NCBI GenBank assembly: GCA_036558745.1
Contig: DATBEZ010000033.1
Coordinates: 98,123 to 162,122 of the forward strand
Reading direction: 5' to 3'
Length of the DNA: 64,000 nt
From: JAMXLJ01 sp036558745
GTDB taxonomy: Bacteria > Actinomycetota > Acidimicrobiia > IMCC26256 > JAMXLJ01
Every line of letters starts with the position of its first letter. The first letter of the stretch is position 1. The notes beneath the pieces were generated by a model. The model was given only the letters and a program-made list of their open reading frames with translations, was not told the origin of the DNA and ran no database searches. Below, piece by piece: positions 6,816 to 14,661 of this stretch. The position numbers and the translations under genes were made by a program.

Positions 6816-9430
6816 GCGACGCCGGGCCCGTGCGCGAGCGGCGCGACCTGCGCGCCGACTTCGAGGCCGCAGTGGGCTTCGGGCTCGACCCGTTCCAGGA
6901 GCGCGCGCTGGACGCCCTGGATGCCGGCGTCTCGGTGCTCGTCGCGGCGCCGACGGGCTCGGGCAAGACCCTCGTCGCCGAGTACGCGATCTCGCTCGCC
7001 CGGGCCCAGGGCGCCAAGGCCTTCTACACCACACCGCTCAAGGCCCTCTCGAACCAGAAGTACCACGACCTGTCGCGCGCGTACGGCGCGGAGCAGGTCG
7101 GTCTGCTGACGGGCGACAACTCGGTCAACGGTGACGCGCCGATCGTCGTGATGACGACCGAGGTGCTGCGGAACATGATCTACGCCCGCTCACCCGCGCT
7201 CGACGGTCTGCGCTACGTCGTGCTCGACGAGGTGCACTACCTCCAGGACCGGTTCCGGGGCGCGGTGTGGGAGGAGGTGATCATCCACCTCGCGGCCGAG
7301 GTCGACCTGGTGTGCCTGTCCGCCACCGTGTCGAACGCGGAGGAGGTCGCCGACTGGTTGCGCACGGTGCGCGGCGAGACGACCGCGGTGATCGAGGAAC
7401 GGCGTCCCGTGGAGCTCGAGCACCTGTACCTGGTCGGCGAGCGCGGCAGCGACGCGCTGCACCTCTTGCCCACCTTCGTCACCATCGCGGGGGAGGAGCG
7501 GCCCAACCCCGACGCCGCCCGGCTCGACACGCGCGGTCACCGGGGCGGCGGCCCGCGCGGCGGACCACGCCTGCGCCTGCGCACGCCGGGTCGGGCCGAG
7601 ACGGTCGAACGGCTCGCGGCCGACCGCATGCTGCCCGCGATCGTGTTCGTGTTCAGTCGCGCCGGCTGCGACGCGGCAGTGGAGCAGTGCCTCGCCGCGG
7701 GCCTGCGCCTCACCGACACCCACGAGCGCACCGAGATCCGCCGGATCGCCGAGACCCGCACCGCGTCGCTGTCCGACGAGGACCTCGACCTGCTCGGCTA
7801 CCGCGAGTGGGCCAGCGCGCTCGAAGCGGGGATCGCGGCCCACCACGCGGGCATGGTCCCGCCGATGAAGGAGGCGGTCGAGGAGGCGTTCGCGGCGGGG
7901 CTCGTCAAGGTCGTGTTCGCGACCGAGACGTTGTCGCTCGGCATCAACATGCCGGCGCGCTCGGTCGTCATCGAGAAGCTCTCCAAGTTCACCGGCGAGC
8001 ACCACGAGTTCCTGACGCCCGGGGAGTACACCCAGCTGACCGGCCGTGCGGGCCGTCGCGGCATCGACGACCTCGGCTACGCCATCGTGTGCTGGAGCCC
8101 GTTCGTGCCCTTCGACCAGGTCGCCGGTCTCGCGTCGCGGCGGACGTACGCGCTCACGTCGTCGTTCCGCCCGACCTACAACATGGCCGCGAACCTCGTG
8201 AACCGCTACCCGCGCGAGGTTGCCCACCATCTGTTGAACCTGTCGTTCGCGCAGTACCGCACCGACCGCGACACGGTGACGTTGGAGCGCCGGCTCGAAC
8301 GCGACCGCGAGCTGCTCGCCCGCCAGCAGGCCGCGTCGGGCATCGCTCCCGGCGACGTCGAGGAGTACCGGCGGATGCTGGAGCAGGCCGACGAGCGGCG
8401 TGACGCCCGACGGGGGAGTCGCGTCGACCAGGCCCTCGCGGCGCTGCGCCCGGGCGACGTGCTCGTCATCGGCCGCCACGGCGGCCGGGTGGCGGTGCTG
8501 CGCCAGGGTCACGGCCGCGGAGGCCAGCAGGTGCTGGCGCTCACCGCGAAGCGCGAGCTGGTCCAGCTGCGGCCACGCGACTTCCGCGAGCCGCCGACGC
8601 CGGCCGGCAGCATCGAGCTGCCGCGCCCGTTCGCGCCGAAGAGCACCGGGTTCCGCCGTGAGGTCGCGGAGTCGTTGCGCAAGGCGCGCCTGCGCACACC
8701 CCGGCCCGTGGCCGCCGAGGAGGGGGCGCCACGCCGTGAGCGCCGCGACGGCGGCCGCGCGCAACGGCTGCGCGCGGTGGCGGGCATCGATCGGTTGGAG
8801 AAGGAGATCGAGCGGCTCGAACGTCGCATCCGCGGCCGCAACGACACGCTGGCGCGCCAGTTCGACCGCGTGCTCCGGGTGCTCGAGGCGCGCGGCTACG
8901 TCGACGACTGGAGCCTGAGCCCGGCCGGGCGCCGCCTCACCCGTCTCTACACCGAGACCGACCTGATGGTCGCGGAGGCGCTCGAGGCCGGTCTGCTGGA
9001 CGACCTGGACCCGCGCGAGTTCGCGGCGTTCGTGTCGTGCTTCACCTACGAGCGCCGGGGCCCCGACCTCGGCCGTCCGCCCGCGCCGCCGCGGTGGCCG
9101 ACGAGCCGCCTGGCCCGACGGTGGCGCGAGCTGGACCGTCTCGCGCGGGAGCTGAACGGCGACGAGGCCGACGCCGGGCTGCCCGAGACCCGTGCGCCCG
9201 ACCCCGGCTTCGCGGCCGCGATCCACGCGTGGGCGGGCGGCGAGCACCTCGCCGACGTGCTCGACGACGAGCTGACGGGCGGCGACTTCGTCCGCCAGGT
9301 CAAGCAGGTGATCGACCTGCTGCGCCAGCTGTCGGAAGCGGCCGCGTCGGATCTCACCCGACACACCGCGGCCGCGGCGGCCGACGCCTGCTTCCGCGGG
9401 GTGATCGCCGCGTCGAGCGTGGTGACGTGA
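6812..9430 (+). CDS. helY: Ski2-like DEAD/DEAH-box helicase HelY
   Basis: This 872-residue superfamily 2 helicase resembles mycobacterial HelY and eukaryotic Ski2/Mtr4. Walker A APTGSGKT lies at residues 46-53 and the DEVH box at about 139-142; SAT (motif III) and the arginine-finger motif QLTGRAGRRG are all visible. A C-terminal DSHCT-type domain fills the last 170 residues. The family unwinds RNA or DNA in a 3'-5' direction and is linked to RNA turnover. A Gly/Arg-rich insertion (GHRGGGPRGGPR, about 243-254) lies between the two RecA-like lobes. The GTG start overlaps the preceding stop by 4 bp. Position after tatC matches mycobacteria. Confidence 0.93.
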   Translation: MSDAGPVRERRDLRADFEAAVGFGLDPFQERALDALDAGVSVLVAAPTGSGKTLVAEYAISLARAQGAKAFYTTPLKALSNQKYHDLSRAYGAEQVGLLTGDNSVNGDAPIVVMTTEVLRNMIYARSPALDGLRYVVLDEVHYLQDRFRGAVWEEVIIHLAAEVDLVCLSATVSNAEEVADWLRTVRGETTAVIEERRPVELEHLYLVGERGSDALHLLPTFVTIAGEERPNPDAARLDTRGHRGGGPRGGPRLRLRTPGRAETVERLAADRMLPAIVFVFSRAGCDAAVEQCLAAGLRLTDTHERTEIRRIAETRTASLSDEDLDLLGYREWASALEAGIAAHHAGMVPPMKEAVEEAFAAGLVKVVFATETLSLGINMPARSVVIEKLSKFTGEHHEFLTPGEYTQLTGRAGRRGIDDLGYAIVCWSPFVPFDQVAGLASRRTYALTSSFRPTYNMAANLVNRYPREVAHHLLNLSFAQYRTDRDTVTLERRLERDRELLARQQAASGIAPGDVEEYRRMLEQADERRDARRGSRVDQALAALRPGDVLVIGRHGGRVAVLRQGHGRGGQQVLALTAKRELVQLRPRDFREPPTPAGSIELPRPFAPKSTGFRREVAESLRKARLRTPRPVAAEEGAPRRERRDGGRAQRLRAVAGIDRLEKEIERLERRIRGRNDTLARQFDRVLRVLEARGYVDDWSLSPAGRRLTRLYTETDLMVAEALEAGLLDDLDPREFAAFVSCFTYERRGPDLGRPPAPPRWPTSRLARRWRELDRLARELNGDEADAGLPETRAPDPGFAAAIHAWAGGEHLADVLDDELTGGDFVRQVKQVIDLLRQLSEAAASDLTRHTAAAAADACFRGVIAASSVVT

Positions 9431-9449
9431 GCGCGGCCCGGTTCGGCCC

Positions 9450-10109
9450 GTGATCGAGAAGGGCGCCCCGTGGGGTGAGCCGACGACCGCGACGGCGGCG
9501 ATCGAGGTGCGCGGTGACGACGCGGATCTCGCCGCGGTCGTGGAGGGCGCCGGGGGCGCGCTCGTCCGCTTCGAGCCGACCGCCGCGTCCGATCTCGCCC
9601 GGGCCCTCGGTCTCGGGCCCGGCGCGCCCGGTGCGACCGCGGTCGCGCTGGACGCGTTGCGCGTCACGGTGCCGGGCCGGGCGCCCCGTCTCGCGGTGAA
9701 CGCGATCGTGCTCGGGCCGGCGCCCGAACGGGTGCGGGCCTGGACGCGGGCGCGCGGGGTGGACTTCGCCGTCGACGGGCGCGACCGGCGCACGGGCCGG
9801 GCCACGACCGTCGTGATCGCGAGCGGCCAGTTCGTCCACGCCCTCGACGTGGTGCCCCGCGGCCACCCGGGGGACGGCCGGATCGAGTGCCAGGTGTACG
9901 CGCTCGCGCCGCGGGAGCGGCGTGAAATGCGTCACCGGCTGCCCCAGGGCGGGCACGTCCCGCATCCCCGGATCGTGCAGGCCGCGGGACGCAGCGTGAC
10001 CGTGCACGCGGACGTGGTGCTGCCGCTCGAGGTCGACGGCCGGCCGTTGGGCCGGGTGCGCGAGATGACGGTCGACGTGCTGCCCGGCGCGCTGCGCCTC
10101 CTCGTCTGA
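9450..10109 (+). CDS. Diacylglycerol-kinase-like C-terminal lobe protein
   Basis: This 219-residue protein shows features of the C-terminal beta-sandwich lobe of the DagK/YegS lipid kinase family: a strand plus ASGQFVHALDVVPRGHPGDGRIECQVYA, resembling the family's NGxxxGGGxxVAPxAxxxDGxLxV segment. The N-terminal ATP-binding lobe with the GGDGT motif is absent, so it is unlikely to be a complete kinase. The GTG at 9450 follows helY by 19 bp and may share its transcript. Alternative readings are a lipid-binding remnant or a specialised family restricted to this lineage. Fold assignment is moderate; function is open. Confidence 0.6.
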   Translation: MIEKGAPWGEPTTATAAIEVRGDDADLAAVVEGAGGALVRFEPTAASDLARALGLGPGAPGATAVALDALRVTVPGRAPRLAVNAIVLGPAPERVRAWTRARGVDFAVDGRDRRTGRATTVVIASGQFVHALDVVPRGHPGDGRIECQVYALAPRERREMRHRLPQGGHVPHPRIVQAAGRSVTVHADVVLPLEVDGRPLGRVREMTVDVLPGALRLLV

Positions 10110-10197
10110 CCCACCTCCCGCGGAGCGACTCGGGAGCGCAGCCGTGGATGCCGACATCCACGGGGGGCGGAGGGGGCAGGGGTACGCTCGGCCGCCC

Positions 10198-11802
10198 ATG
10201 CTCTACGTCGACGAGGAGTTCACCGAGGAGGAGGCGGCGGTCCTTCGCCCCTACTTCTCGAACCTGCGTGGGCCGGTGTTCGCGCTCGTGAACCTGCCCG
10301 AGGTCGTGAAGGGCGCGTTGTTCGCGCGGTACTCGCGCAGCTCGAAGAGCCTGCGGCGGTTGTTCCTCGACGAGTTCGTCGGCAATCTCGACCTCACCGG
10401 CGACCTGACCGTCGACGCGACGATCGGGCTGCGACGCGCGGAGGAGCTCTACGAGCGCGTGTTCCTCGAGTACGGCGACGACTCGGTCGCGCAGCTCGGC
10501 GGTGTGCACCTCGCGTGCGAGCAGGCGTCGAACCTCTTGACCAAGATCCTCGAGTGGGGCCGCTTGATGTCCTATCTCGAGCAGTCGACGCGCTACATCC
10601 CGTATGACGCGCGCCTCGGCGGCCGCTACCGCTATTGGCGCGATCCCGCGATCACGAGCTCGCCTGTCGGTGCGCGTTACGTCGCCGACATGGACGCGCT
10701 CTTCGACACCTACCGCACGCTGCTGCCCGCGATGTTGGACTGGGCGCGCGAACGCTATCCGAAGGAGCCCGGCGACTCCGACTTCGTCTACAAGCAGACG
10801 ATCAAGGCGAAGGCGTGCGACGCGATCCGTGGCATCCTTCCCGCGGCGACGTTGTCGAACGTCGGCATCTACGGCAGCGGGCAGGGGTTCGAGGCGTTGC
10901 TCTTGCGCATGCGCGCACACCCGTTGCCCGAAGCGCGCCAGTACGCGGACTTGATGCTGCACGAGCTCCGCAAGGTGATCCCGTCGTTCCTGTCACGCGT
11001 CGATCGGCCCGAGCGTGGCGTCGCGTGGAGCCGGTATCTCGAGGACATCCGGGCCGATGTGGCCGACGTCGCGTACCGCATCTTCGGCGCAGAACCGCCC
11101 GAACCACGGCCTCCGGTGACCCTCACGGACTTCGATCCGGAGGGCGAGGACAAAATGCTCGCGGCGGTCTGCTACCCGTACACGAACCTGCCCGAGGACC
11201 AGGTGCTCGCGCGCGTTCGACGGCTCGGCACCGACGAGAAGACCGCCATCCTGCGCGCGGCGGTGGGGGAGCGGGCCAACCGGCGCCACAAGCCGGGTCG
11301 AGGCTTCGAGCGCACGTCGTACCGTTTCGACGTGCTCGCGGACTACGGCGCGTTCCGAGACCTGCAACGTCACCGTTTGATGACGATCGAGTGGCAAGCG
11401 CTCACACCGCAGCACGGTTACGAAGTGCCCGACGCGGTCACGGAAGCCGGCCTGGGCGCGCACTTCGACGACGCGATGGAGCGGTCCGCGTCGTTGTACG
11501 ACGCGCTCGCGCCGCACTTCCCCGAGCACGCGCCCTACGCGGTGTCGCTCGCGTACCGGATCCGCTTCGTGATGCAGATGAACGCGCGCGAGGCCTTCCA
11601 TCTGCTCGAGCTGCGATCGTCACCACAGGGTCATCCCGCGTACCGGCGCGTCGCCCAGGAGATGCACCGACTCATCGCGGAAGAGGCCGGGCACCACGCG
11701 ATCGCGGCCGCGATGCGCTACGTCGATCACGGGACCTACGACCTCGAACGGCTCGAGTCGGAGCGCGCCGCGGAGCAGCGAAGGACCGCGCCGCGTACGT
11801 GA
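10198..11802 (+). CDS. Double-length ThyX-type FAD-dependent thymidylate synthase family protein
   Basis: This 534-residue protein consists of two ThyX-like halves. A canonical ThyX is about 220-250 residues and carries RHRxxSxNxxSxR. Here the first half has GRLMSYLEQSTRYIPYD, keeping the EQSTRY part but not RHR. The second half has LQRHRLMTIEWQALTPQHGYE, keeping RHR but not the serine/arginine part. Whether it makes dTMP from dUMP with methylenetetrahydrofolate and FAD, or has another role, cannot be decided here. ATG 10198 follows a TACGCT -10-like element (10183-10188) by 9 nt, giving an almost leaderless message. No thyA is seen in the window. Confidence 0.75.
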   Translation: MLYVDEEFTEEEAAVLRPYFSNLRGPVFALVNLPEVVKGALFARYSRSSKSLRRLFLDEFVGNLDLTGDLTVDATIGLRRAEELYERVFLEYGDDSVAQLGGVHLACEQASNLLTKILEWGRLMSYLEQSTRYIPYDARLGGRYRYWRDPAITSSPVGARYVADMDALFDTYRTLLPAMLDWARERYPKEPGDSDFVYKQTIKAKACDAIRGILPAATLSNVGIYGSGQGFEALLLRMRAHPLPEARQYADLMLHELRKVIPSFLSRVDRPERGVAWSRYLEDIRADVADVAYRIFGAEPPEPRPPVTLTDFDPEGEDKMLAAVCYPYTNLPEDQVLARVRRLGTDEKTAILRAAVGERANRRHKPGRGFERTSYRFDVLADYGAFRDLQRHRLMTIEWQALTPQHGYEVPDAVTEAGLGAHFDDAMERSASLYDALAPHFPEHAPYAVSLAYRIRFVMQMNAREAFHLLELRSSPQGHPAYRRVAQEMHRLIAEEAGHHAIAAAMRYVDHGTYDLERLESERAAEQRRTAPRT

Positions 11803-12291
11803 TTGCCGTCACCGACGCGCGCTGCGCGCGCGCCGGGCGGTCCATCGCGCGACGACCGTGAAATTCTTGTGAGCGCATGACCAGCGTCGACGCGCGGGGG
11901 AGCAGGTCAGCGCTTCGCGACGTCGCATGCCTCCGCTTGACAGCGGGGTGCGTTCTCGGGCTCACTACTCCACGTCCCCACAGCCTGAGCCGGTCGTGGG
12001 CCTTTCGGCGGAGCGATCGCGCCGCCGGAAGGGGGCATGAGGGACCGGGGGTCCAGGAGGCCAAGTAGAGAACGCTGCGATACCCCGGCCGCTGTGCGGC
12101 ACGGGCGACACAGCGGCCCCAACGGCCTCCTGGGCCCCGCTTCACCATCTCGACGCGTCGCGCTGTCGGAGCCGCGCGCGCGGCGAACGTGTTCCGTGCA
12201 CGGACGCCGCTGCGAAGGTGACGCGCGGAATCCTCGCGTTCGCGGAATGCGCGGGGCCCGCCGTCCGTTACGTGGCGTCGATCGGAGCATC
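11803..12291 (+). other. Gene-free interval after the ThyX-type gene
   Basis: About 490 bp without a supportable reading frame on either strand. A TTGACA hexamer occurs at 11937-11942 with only a weak -10 about 17-20 bp later. A cluster of long hairpins follows at 12001-12136 and is listed separately. The segment from 12137 to 12291 shows nothing I can name. Confidence 0.5.
12001..12136 (+). ncRNA. Candidate structured RNA (multi-hairpin), family unknown
   Basis: Three helices can be drawn by eye. Helix 1 pairs 12001-12011 with 12022-12032 (11 bp, one G-U) around a 10-nt loop containing GCGATCGC. Helix 2 pairs 12050-12062 with 12124-12136 (13 bp, one G-U). Enclosed in helix 2 is helix 3, 12087-12096 with 12109-12118 (10 perfect pairs, 12-nt loop), preceded by 24 unpaired nt (12063-12086). 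It does not match the conserved cores I know for RNase P RNA, tmRNA, SRP RNA, 6C RNA or common riboswitches. It could be an sRNA, a terminator cluster for the upstream gene, or a repeat element. The strand is assumed from the TTGACA upstream. Confidence 0.4.
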
Positions 12292-12320
12292 GGGGGGTCG
12301 GCGTTATACTGCCGCCCCCC
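12292..12320 (+). promoter_or_regulatory. Promoter with inverted repeat around the -10 (DUF4193 gene)
   Basis: TATACT at 12305-12310 is the best -10 hexamer in this interval. It lies in the centre of an inverted repeat: GGGGGGTCGGC (12292-12302) pairs with GCCGCCCCCC (12311-12320), one T being bulged. The -35 region is poor. The predicted transcript has a leader of roughly 95 nt before ATG 12413, with a 7-bp hairpin at 12339-12358. Confidence 0.45.
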
Positions 12321-12412
12321 AAGGGCCCGAGTGCAGAGTCCCACGAGTCTCCGTGGGAGCCGTCGGGTAGGGGACCCCCCACCATCCGAACGCCCCCGCG
12401 GTGGAGCCCACC

Positions 12413-12907
12413 ATGGCCGAAGACGAATTCGAAGACGACGAGCCAGAGCTCGACGACGATGACATGGACGTCGAGGACCTCGACGAGGACGACCTCGACC
12501 TCGAAGACGAAGAGGAAGACGACGACGACGAGATGCTCGACGTCCTCGACGAAGACGAGGACGCGGGCACCGATGGCGAGGCCGGCGTCGAGGTACCGAC
12601 CGCGCCCGCCACGCTGACCACCACCGAAGAAGAGGACGACGAGATCGTCGACCTCGATGAGGAGCTGCATCCCGACGACGTCGAGGAGCCGCTCGACGTG
12701 CTGCTCCAGGAACGCACCGCGAGCGGCAGCCTCGAGGACGACGAGGACGTCGAGGACGAAGAGGTCGAGACCGACGAGCGGGGCGACGGGCCGGCCCGGA
12801 TCCTGCCCCGGCGCGCCGACGAGTTCCTCTGCTCGTCGTGCTTCCTCGTCCTGCCTCGCACCCAGCTGGCCGACGAGGCCAAGATGGTCTGTCGCGACTG
12901 CGCCTGA
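12413..12907 (+). CDS. DUF4193 family protein with long acidic N-terminus
   Basis: This 164-residue protein ends in the DUF4193 signature: ILPRRADEFLCSSCFLV, then a second CxxC pair (VCRDC) at the very C-terminus, forming a zinc ribbon. DUF4193 proteins of other actinobacteria are about 100 residues. Here roughly 140 residues precede the ribbon and are dominated by Asp and Glu, with runs of up to seven acidic residues. The acidic arm could bind cations or basic proteins, or mimic nucleic acid; this is inference. ATG 12413 has GGAG 6 nt upstream. It has its own promoter and a structured leader. Confidence 0.85.
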   Translation: MAEDEFEDDEPELDDDDMDVEDLDEDDLDLEDEEEDDDDEMLDVLDEDEDAGTDGEAGVEVPTAPATLTTTEEEDDEIVDLDEELHPDDVEEPLDVLLQERTASGSLEDDEDVEDEEVETDERGDGPARILPRRADEFLCSSCFLVLPRTQLADEAKMVCRDCA

Positions 12908-14661
12908 AGTCGCGGCGGACCATCGCCCGCCCGGTCAGGATCGCCCCGCTGGTCTCATCCTCCGCTCCGCCCGCGACCGCCGATCTCGACGAGCCGGACG
13001 CGCCGCGCGAGCCAGCTCCGTCAACATCGCCCCGGACCCGCGCGCGCGTCGGCGCCGCGGTCGCCGCGGGCCTCCTCCTCGCCGCCGCCCGTCCTCCGTT
13101 CGACATCGGTCCGCTCGCGCTCGTCGCGCTGGTGCCGCTCTGGTGGGCGTGGCGTGGCGCGACGCCGCGACAGGGCGCGCTCACGGGACTCGCGGGCGGG
13201 GTCGCCTACTACGGCGTCCTCGTGTACTGGGTGTGGTACTTCGGCGCGGTCGCGATCGTGCCGCTCGTGCTCATCCTCGCCGCGTCGTGGGCCGCGACCG
13301 GCGCGCTGGTCGCGTGGTTCTCGGGATGCGGACGGAGCGGAGCTCCGCTGGGCGCAGCCCCCTCGAGCGGGAGTGGGGGGAGCCAGAGACGCAGGGGCGT
13401 GCGCGGACCGTGGATCCTGGCGGCCTCGTGGGTGGTCCTCGAGGCCGTCATCGCGCGGTTCCCTGTCGGCGGGTTCTCGTGGGGCGAGGTCGGCTACGCC
13501 CTGCACGGGATCGCGTTCGGTCGCGCCCTCGCGAGCTGGGGCGGCGTCCCGCTGGTGTCGTTCGTCGTCGTGGCCGCCAGCGCGCTGCTCGTCGACGTCG
13601 CGGCCGGCGCACGCCGCCGCTCACGCCGCGACGTCGGCATGGCGGTCCTCGGCCTCGTCGCGCTCGTCGCGGCGGTCGCGGTGGCAGACGTGGCCCGGTT
13701 CACGCCCAAGTCGACGGGCACGCTGCGGTACGCGCTGATCCAGGGCAACGACAAGAACCGCGAGCTGACCCAGGCCGAGGTCGACGACGAGTACCTCACG
13801 AACAGCCACCTCCGCCTGGCGGCCCGGCTGCACGGCCACTACGACCTGATCGTGTTCCCGGAGTCCTCCCTCGACTCGGATCCGAAGGAGGATCCGGCGT
13901 TGCGGACCCGCCTCGTCGCCGTCGCCCGCGCCCACGGGGCCGACGTGCTCGCGAACGCCATCACCACCGATGCCCGCGGCCGCTCGTTCAACACCAACCT
14001 GCTCTACGAGCCGGGCGGCCGCCTGCAGGGCGAGTACTCGAAGCAGCACCTCGTCCCGTTCGGGGAGTACATCCCGATGCAGAGCATCTTCGGTCACATC
14101 GGTGCCACGAAGCAGATCAAGACCCTGTTCAACGCGGGCCACGGCGACCGCATCTTCCACGTCGCGAACCGACCGATCGGCTCGGTCATCTGCTTCGAGA
14201 CCGCGTTCGCTCCCATCGTTCGCAGCTATGTGCGCGACGGCGCGCAGGCGATCGTCGTCACCACCAACAACCGGTCGTACCGGCGCTCGGCGAACTCGGC
14301 GCAGCACCTCGACACGAGCCAGATGCGCGCCGCGGAGACGGCCCGGCCGGTGCTGCACGCGTCGATCTCCGGCATCACCGCGGTGTTCGACGCGTCGGGC
14401 CACCAGCTCCGCCGCACCCACCTCTTCCGCAACACGGTCGTCACCGGTGCGGTCACGACCACGACGGGGGAGACCCCCTACGTCCGCTACGGCGACTGGG
14501 TCGTGTGGGGGAGCGCGATCGCCGTCGCTGCGGCGACGATCGTCGTCATCGTCCGCCGACGCCGGGACGGCTCGAACCGGGACAGTTCCGGGTCCCTAGA
14601 CTCGGGACGCACCGGAGCGCCGGCGGAGCCGCCGGCCACCCTGGGAGGCCGCGGTGACTGA
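12838..14661 (+). CDS. lnt: Apolipoprotein N-acyltransferase
   Basis: This membrane enzyme N-acylates the lipidated Cys of lipoproteins. Several membrane helices precede an extracytoplasmic carbon-nitrogen-hydrolase domain with the Glu-Lys-Cys triad: VFPESS (about E342), KQHLVPFGEY (K402) and VICFETAF (C452). The start is uncertain. The only ATG, GTG or TTG in frame before the first helix is GTG 12838, which lies 70 bp inside the DUF4193 gene and would add an Arg-rich leader. A 44-bp palindromic repeat (13335-13378) inserts a Gly/Ser-rich loop near residue 165, between helices. The next gene overlaps the stop by 8 bp. Confidence 0.88.
   Translation: MLPRPASHPAGRRGQDGLSRLRLKSRRTIARPVRIAPLVSSSAPPATADLDEPDAPREPAPSTSPRTRARVGAAVAAGLLLAAARPPFDIGPLALVALVPLWWAWRGATPRQGALTGLAGGVAYYGVLVYWVWYFGAVAIVPLVLILAASWAATGALVAWFSGCGRSGAPLGAAPSSGSGGSQRRRGVRGPWILAASWVVLEAVIARFPVGGFSWGEVGYALHGIAFGRALASWGGVPLVSFVVVAASALLVDVAAGARRRSRRDVGMAVLGLVALVAAVAVADVARFTPKSTGTLRYALIQGNDKNRELTQAEVDDEYLTNSHLRLAARLHGHYDLIVFPESSLDSDPKEDPALRTRLVAVARAHGADVLANAITTDARGRSFNTNLLYEPGGRLQGEYSKQHLVPFGEYIPMQSIFGHIGATKQIKTLFNAGHGDRIFHVANRPIGSVICFETAFAPIVRSYVRDGAQAIVVTTNNRSYRRSANSAQHLDTSQMRAAETARPVLHASISGITAVFDASGHQLRRTHLFRNTVVTGAVTTTTGETPYVRYGDWVVWGSAIAVAAATIVVIVRRRRDGSNRDSSGSLDSGRTGAPAEPPATLGGRGD
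13335..13378 (+). repeat. 44-bp palindromic repeat, copy 1, inside lnt
   Basis: It begins with the palindrome-bearing GAGCGGAGCTCCGC and ends with GAGCGGGAGTGGG. The copy in der (60652-60695, opposite strand) matches at about 37 of 44 positions. It is read here as SGAPLGAAPSSGSGG, in a different reading frame from the der copy, so the DNA and not the peptide is what is conserved. Confidence 0.65.

Noticed and set aside
7520..7600. Gly/Arg-rich insertion in helY as a third copy of the palindromic repeat
   Set aside because: GC-rich, but it does not share the GAGCGGAGCTCCGC core; linker length varies in this family.
11937..11965. Strong sigma70 promoter at TTGACA
   Set aside because: The -35 is perfect, but no matching -10 lies 16-18 bp downstream; kept only as a weak hint for the RNA candidate.
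11877..12068. Short plus-strand frame at the edge of the gene-free interval
   Set aside because: 63 codons without a ribosome-binding site or recognisable motif, overlapping the folded RNA candidate.
12001..12136. RNase P RNA, tmRNA, SRP RNA or 6C RNA
   Set aside because: None of their conserved core sequences (for example GAGGAAAGTCCG, or paired loops of six or more C) is present.
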